From Bartonella machadoae (GTDB lineage Bacteria; Pseudomonadota; Alphaproteobacteria; Rhizobiales; Rhizobiaceae): DNA of 64,000 nt. Position 1 is the first letter of the stretch. Each line of letters opens with the position of its first letter. The notes beneath the pieces are model-generated. The model did not search any database. It was given only the letters and a program-made list of their open reading frames with translations, and was not told the DNA's origin. Positions 63,749-64,000 of the stretch are shown piece by piece. Position numbers and translations under genes: made by a program. The stretch spans positions 1,095,095 to 1,159,094 of the forward strand of contig NZ_CP087114.1 in NCBI RefSeq assembly GCF_022559585.1, given 5' to 3'.

Positions 63749-64000
63749 TATTCGTTTCTTGCAAGATTTCTAACTCCGGAGAATGAGGATCATGAAAAGG
63801 CACTGGAATGTTAACCGCCTCAAGCAAAGCTGTTCTCATATAATAATCAATGGCACCAATAAGGCTCGCAGCATCACATCCCACTTGTGCTGCAATGCTT
63901 GCACCGAAACGGTGAGGAAACTTCAACATGGCATCACGGTGTGCTCTTCCAAATTCACGCGCCGCCTTTTTCATTTCTTCACGGTCAACCGTTGTTTCGC
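63741..64000 (-). CDS. Terminase small subunit, 3' part (5' end outside window)
   Basis: The frame is open to the right edge; the visible 86 residues include EFGRAHRDAMLKFPHRFGASIAAQVGCDAASLIGAIDYYMRTALLEAVNIP, like the C-terminal part of lambda Nu1-type small terminases of this group. The upstream ATG at 63974 is internal: codons before it (TVDREE) continue in the same frame. The N-terminal DNA-binding domain is not in the window. Confidence 0.75.
   Translation of the reverse strand, partial: ETTVDREEMKKAAREFGRAHRDAMLKFPHRFGASIAAQVGCDAASLIGAIDYYMRTALLEAVNIPVPFHDPHSPELEILQETNNG

Larger units (their letters stand above)
35200..64000. mobile_element. Prophage with lambda-type head and P2-type contractile tail (right end outside window)
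   Basis: From just after tRNA-Arg to the window edge nearly all genes are phage genes in order, read right to left: terminase, portal, protease, capsid, joiner, tail completion-like, baseplate V-W-J-I, fibre genes, sheath, tube, E/E', tape measure, U, X, D, lysis genes, regulator. Every structural gene has an intact reading frame. The left limit is set by the first phage-like gene at 35235; the right limit, the early region and an integrase are not in the window, so whether it can excise cannot be judged. Confidence 0.95.

Noticed and set aside
35200..64000. Bartonella gene transfer agent instead of prophage
   Set aside because: The genes form a complete lambda-head/P2-tail order with lysis genes and antirepressors; I see nothing that points specifically to the GTA cluster, though I cannot compare sequences.

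Overview
The window reads as a low-GC alphaproteobacterial chromosome of the order Rhizobiales, most likely Bartonella. This rests on protein sequences and gene order: purC-purS-purQ-purL-bolA-grxD, dksA-fliO-like-cckA, purM-purN, and a permease-hdaA pair. The species was not determined; I had no database to search.

Layout. 1-33,725 is a conserved core. It holds the 3' part of dnaE, an FAD monooxygenase with a CHCC zinc-finger protein, ppk1-ppx, rnd and aspS (divergent), parC, a Bcr/CflA-type exporter, monothiol glutaredoxin and BolA, most of the purine pathway (purL, purQ, purS, purC, purB, purN, purM), rpe, a flavin reductase, dksA, a FliO-like membrane protein, the hybrid kinase cckA, an AI-2E/PerM permease and hdaA. 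33,726-35,200 is a transition zone: an integrase pseudogene with an in-frame stop, tRNA-Pro(TGG), an NDUFS4-like gene and tRNA-Arg(TCT). From about 35.2 kb to the right edge lies a prophage, almost all of it on the minus strand.

The prophage is a mosaic. Packaging and head genes are lambda-type (small and large terminase, gpW, portal, S49 protease, scaffold-like protein, decoration protein D, major capsid E, FII-like joiner). The tail is P2-type and contractile (V, W, J, I, large DUF4815-like protein, glycine-rich fibre, sheath FI, tube FII, E/E', tape measure, U, X, D). A lysis cassette (lysozyme, overlapping Rz/Rz1-like spanins, holin-like protein) and an XRE regulator close the left end.

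The most interesting part is a pair of mirror-image cassettes flanking the baseplate/fibre operon (44.2-46.4 kb and 54.9-56.9 kb). Each carries a C4-type antisense RNA, an AntA/KilAC antirepressor gene, a 92-residue protein of unknown function and, convergent to these, a HigBA-type toxin-antitoxin pair. The two C4 RNAs keep the same fold, but the two short antisense segments differ, and each matches only the ribosome-binding region of its own antirepressor gene. Each cassette also has a second copy of the two target segments upstream of the C4 promoter, behind a second candidate promoter. Each antirepressor gene has an 11-bp-arm palindrome of unrelated sequence at the same codon position. This looks like two insulated C4/antirepressor switches within one prophage. 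A third toxin-antitoxin locus (HI1419/HI1420-like) has a frameshifted toxin and an intact antitoxin.
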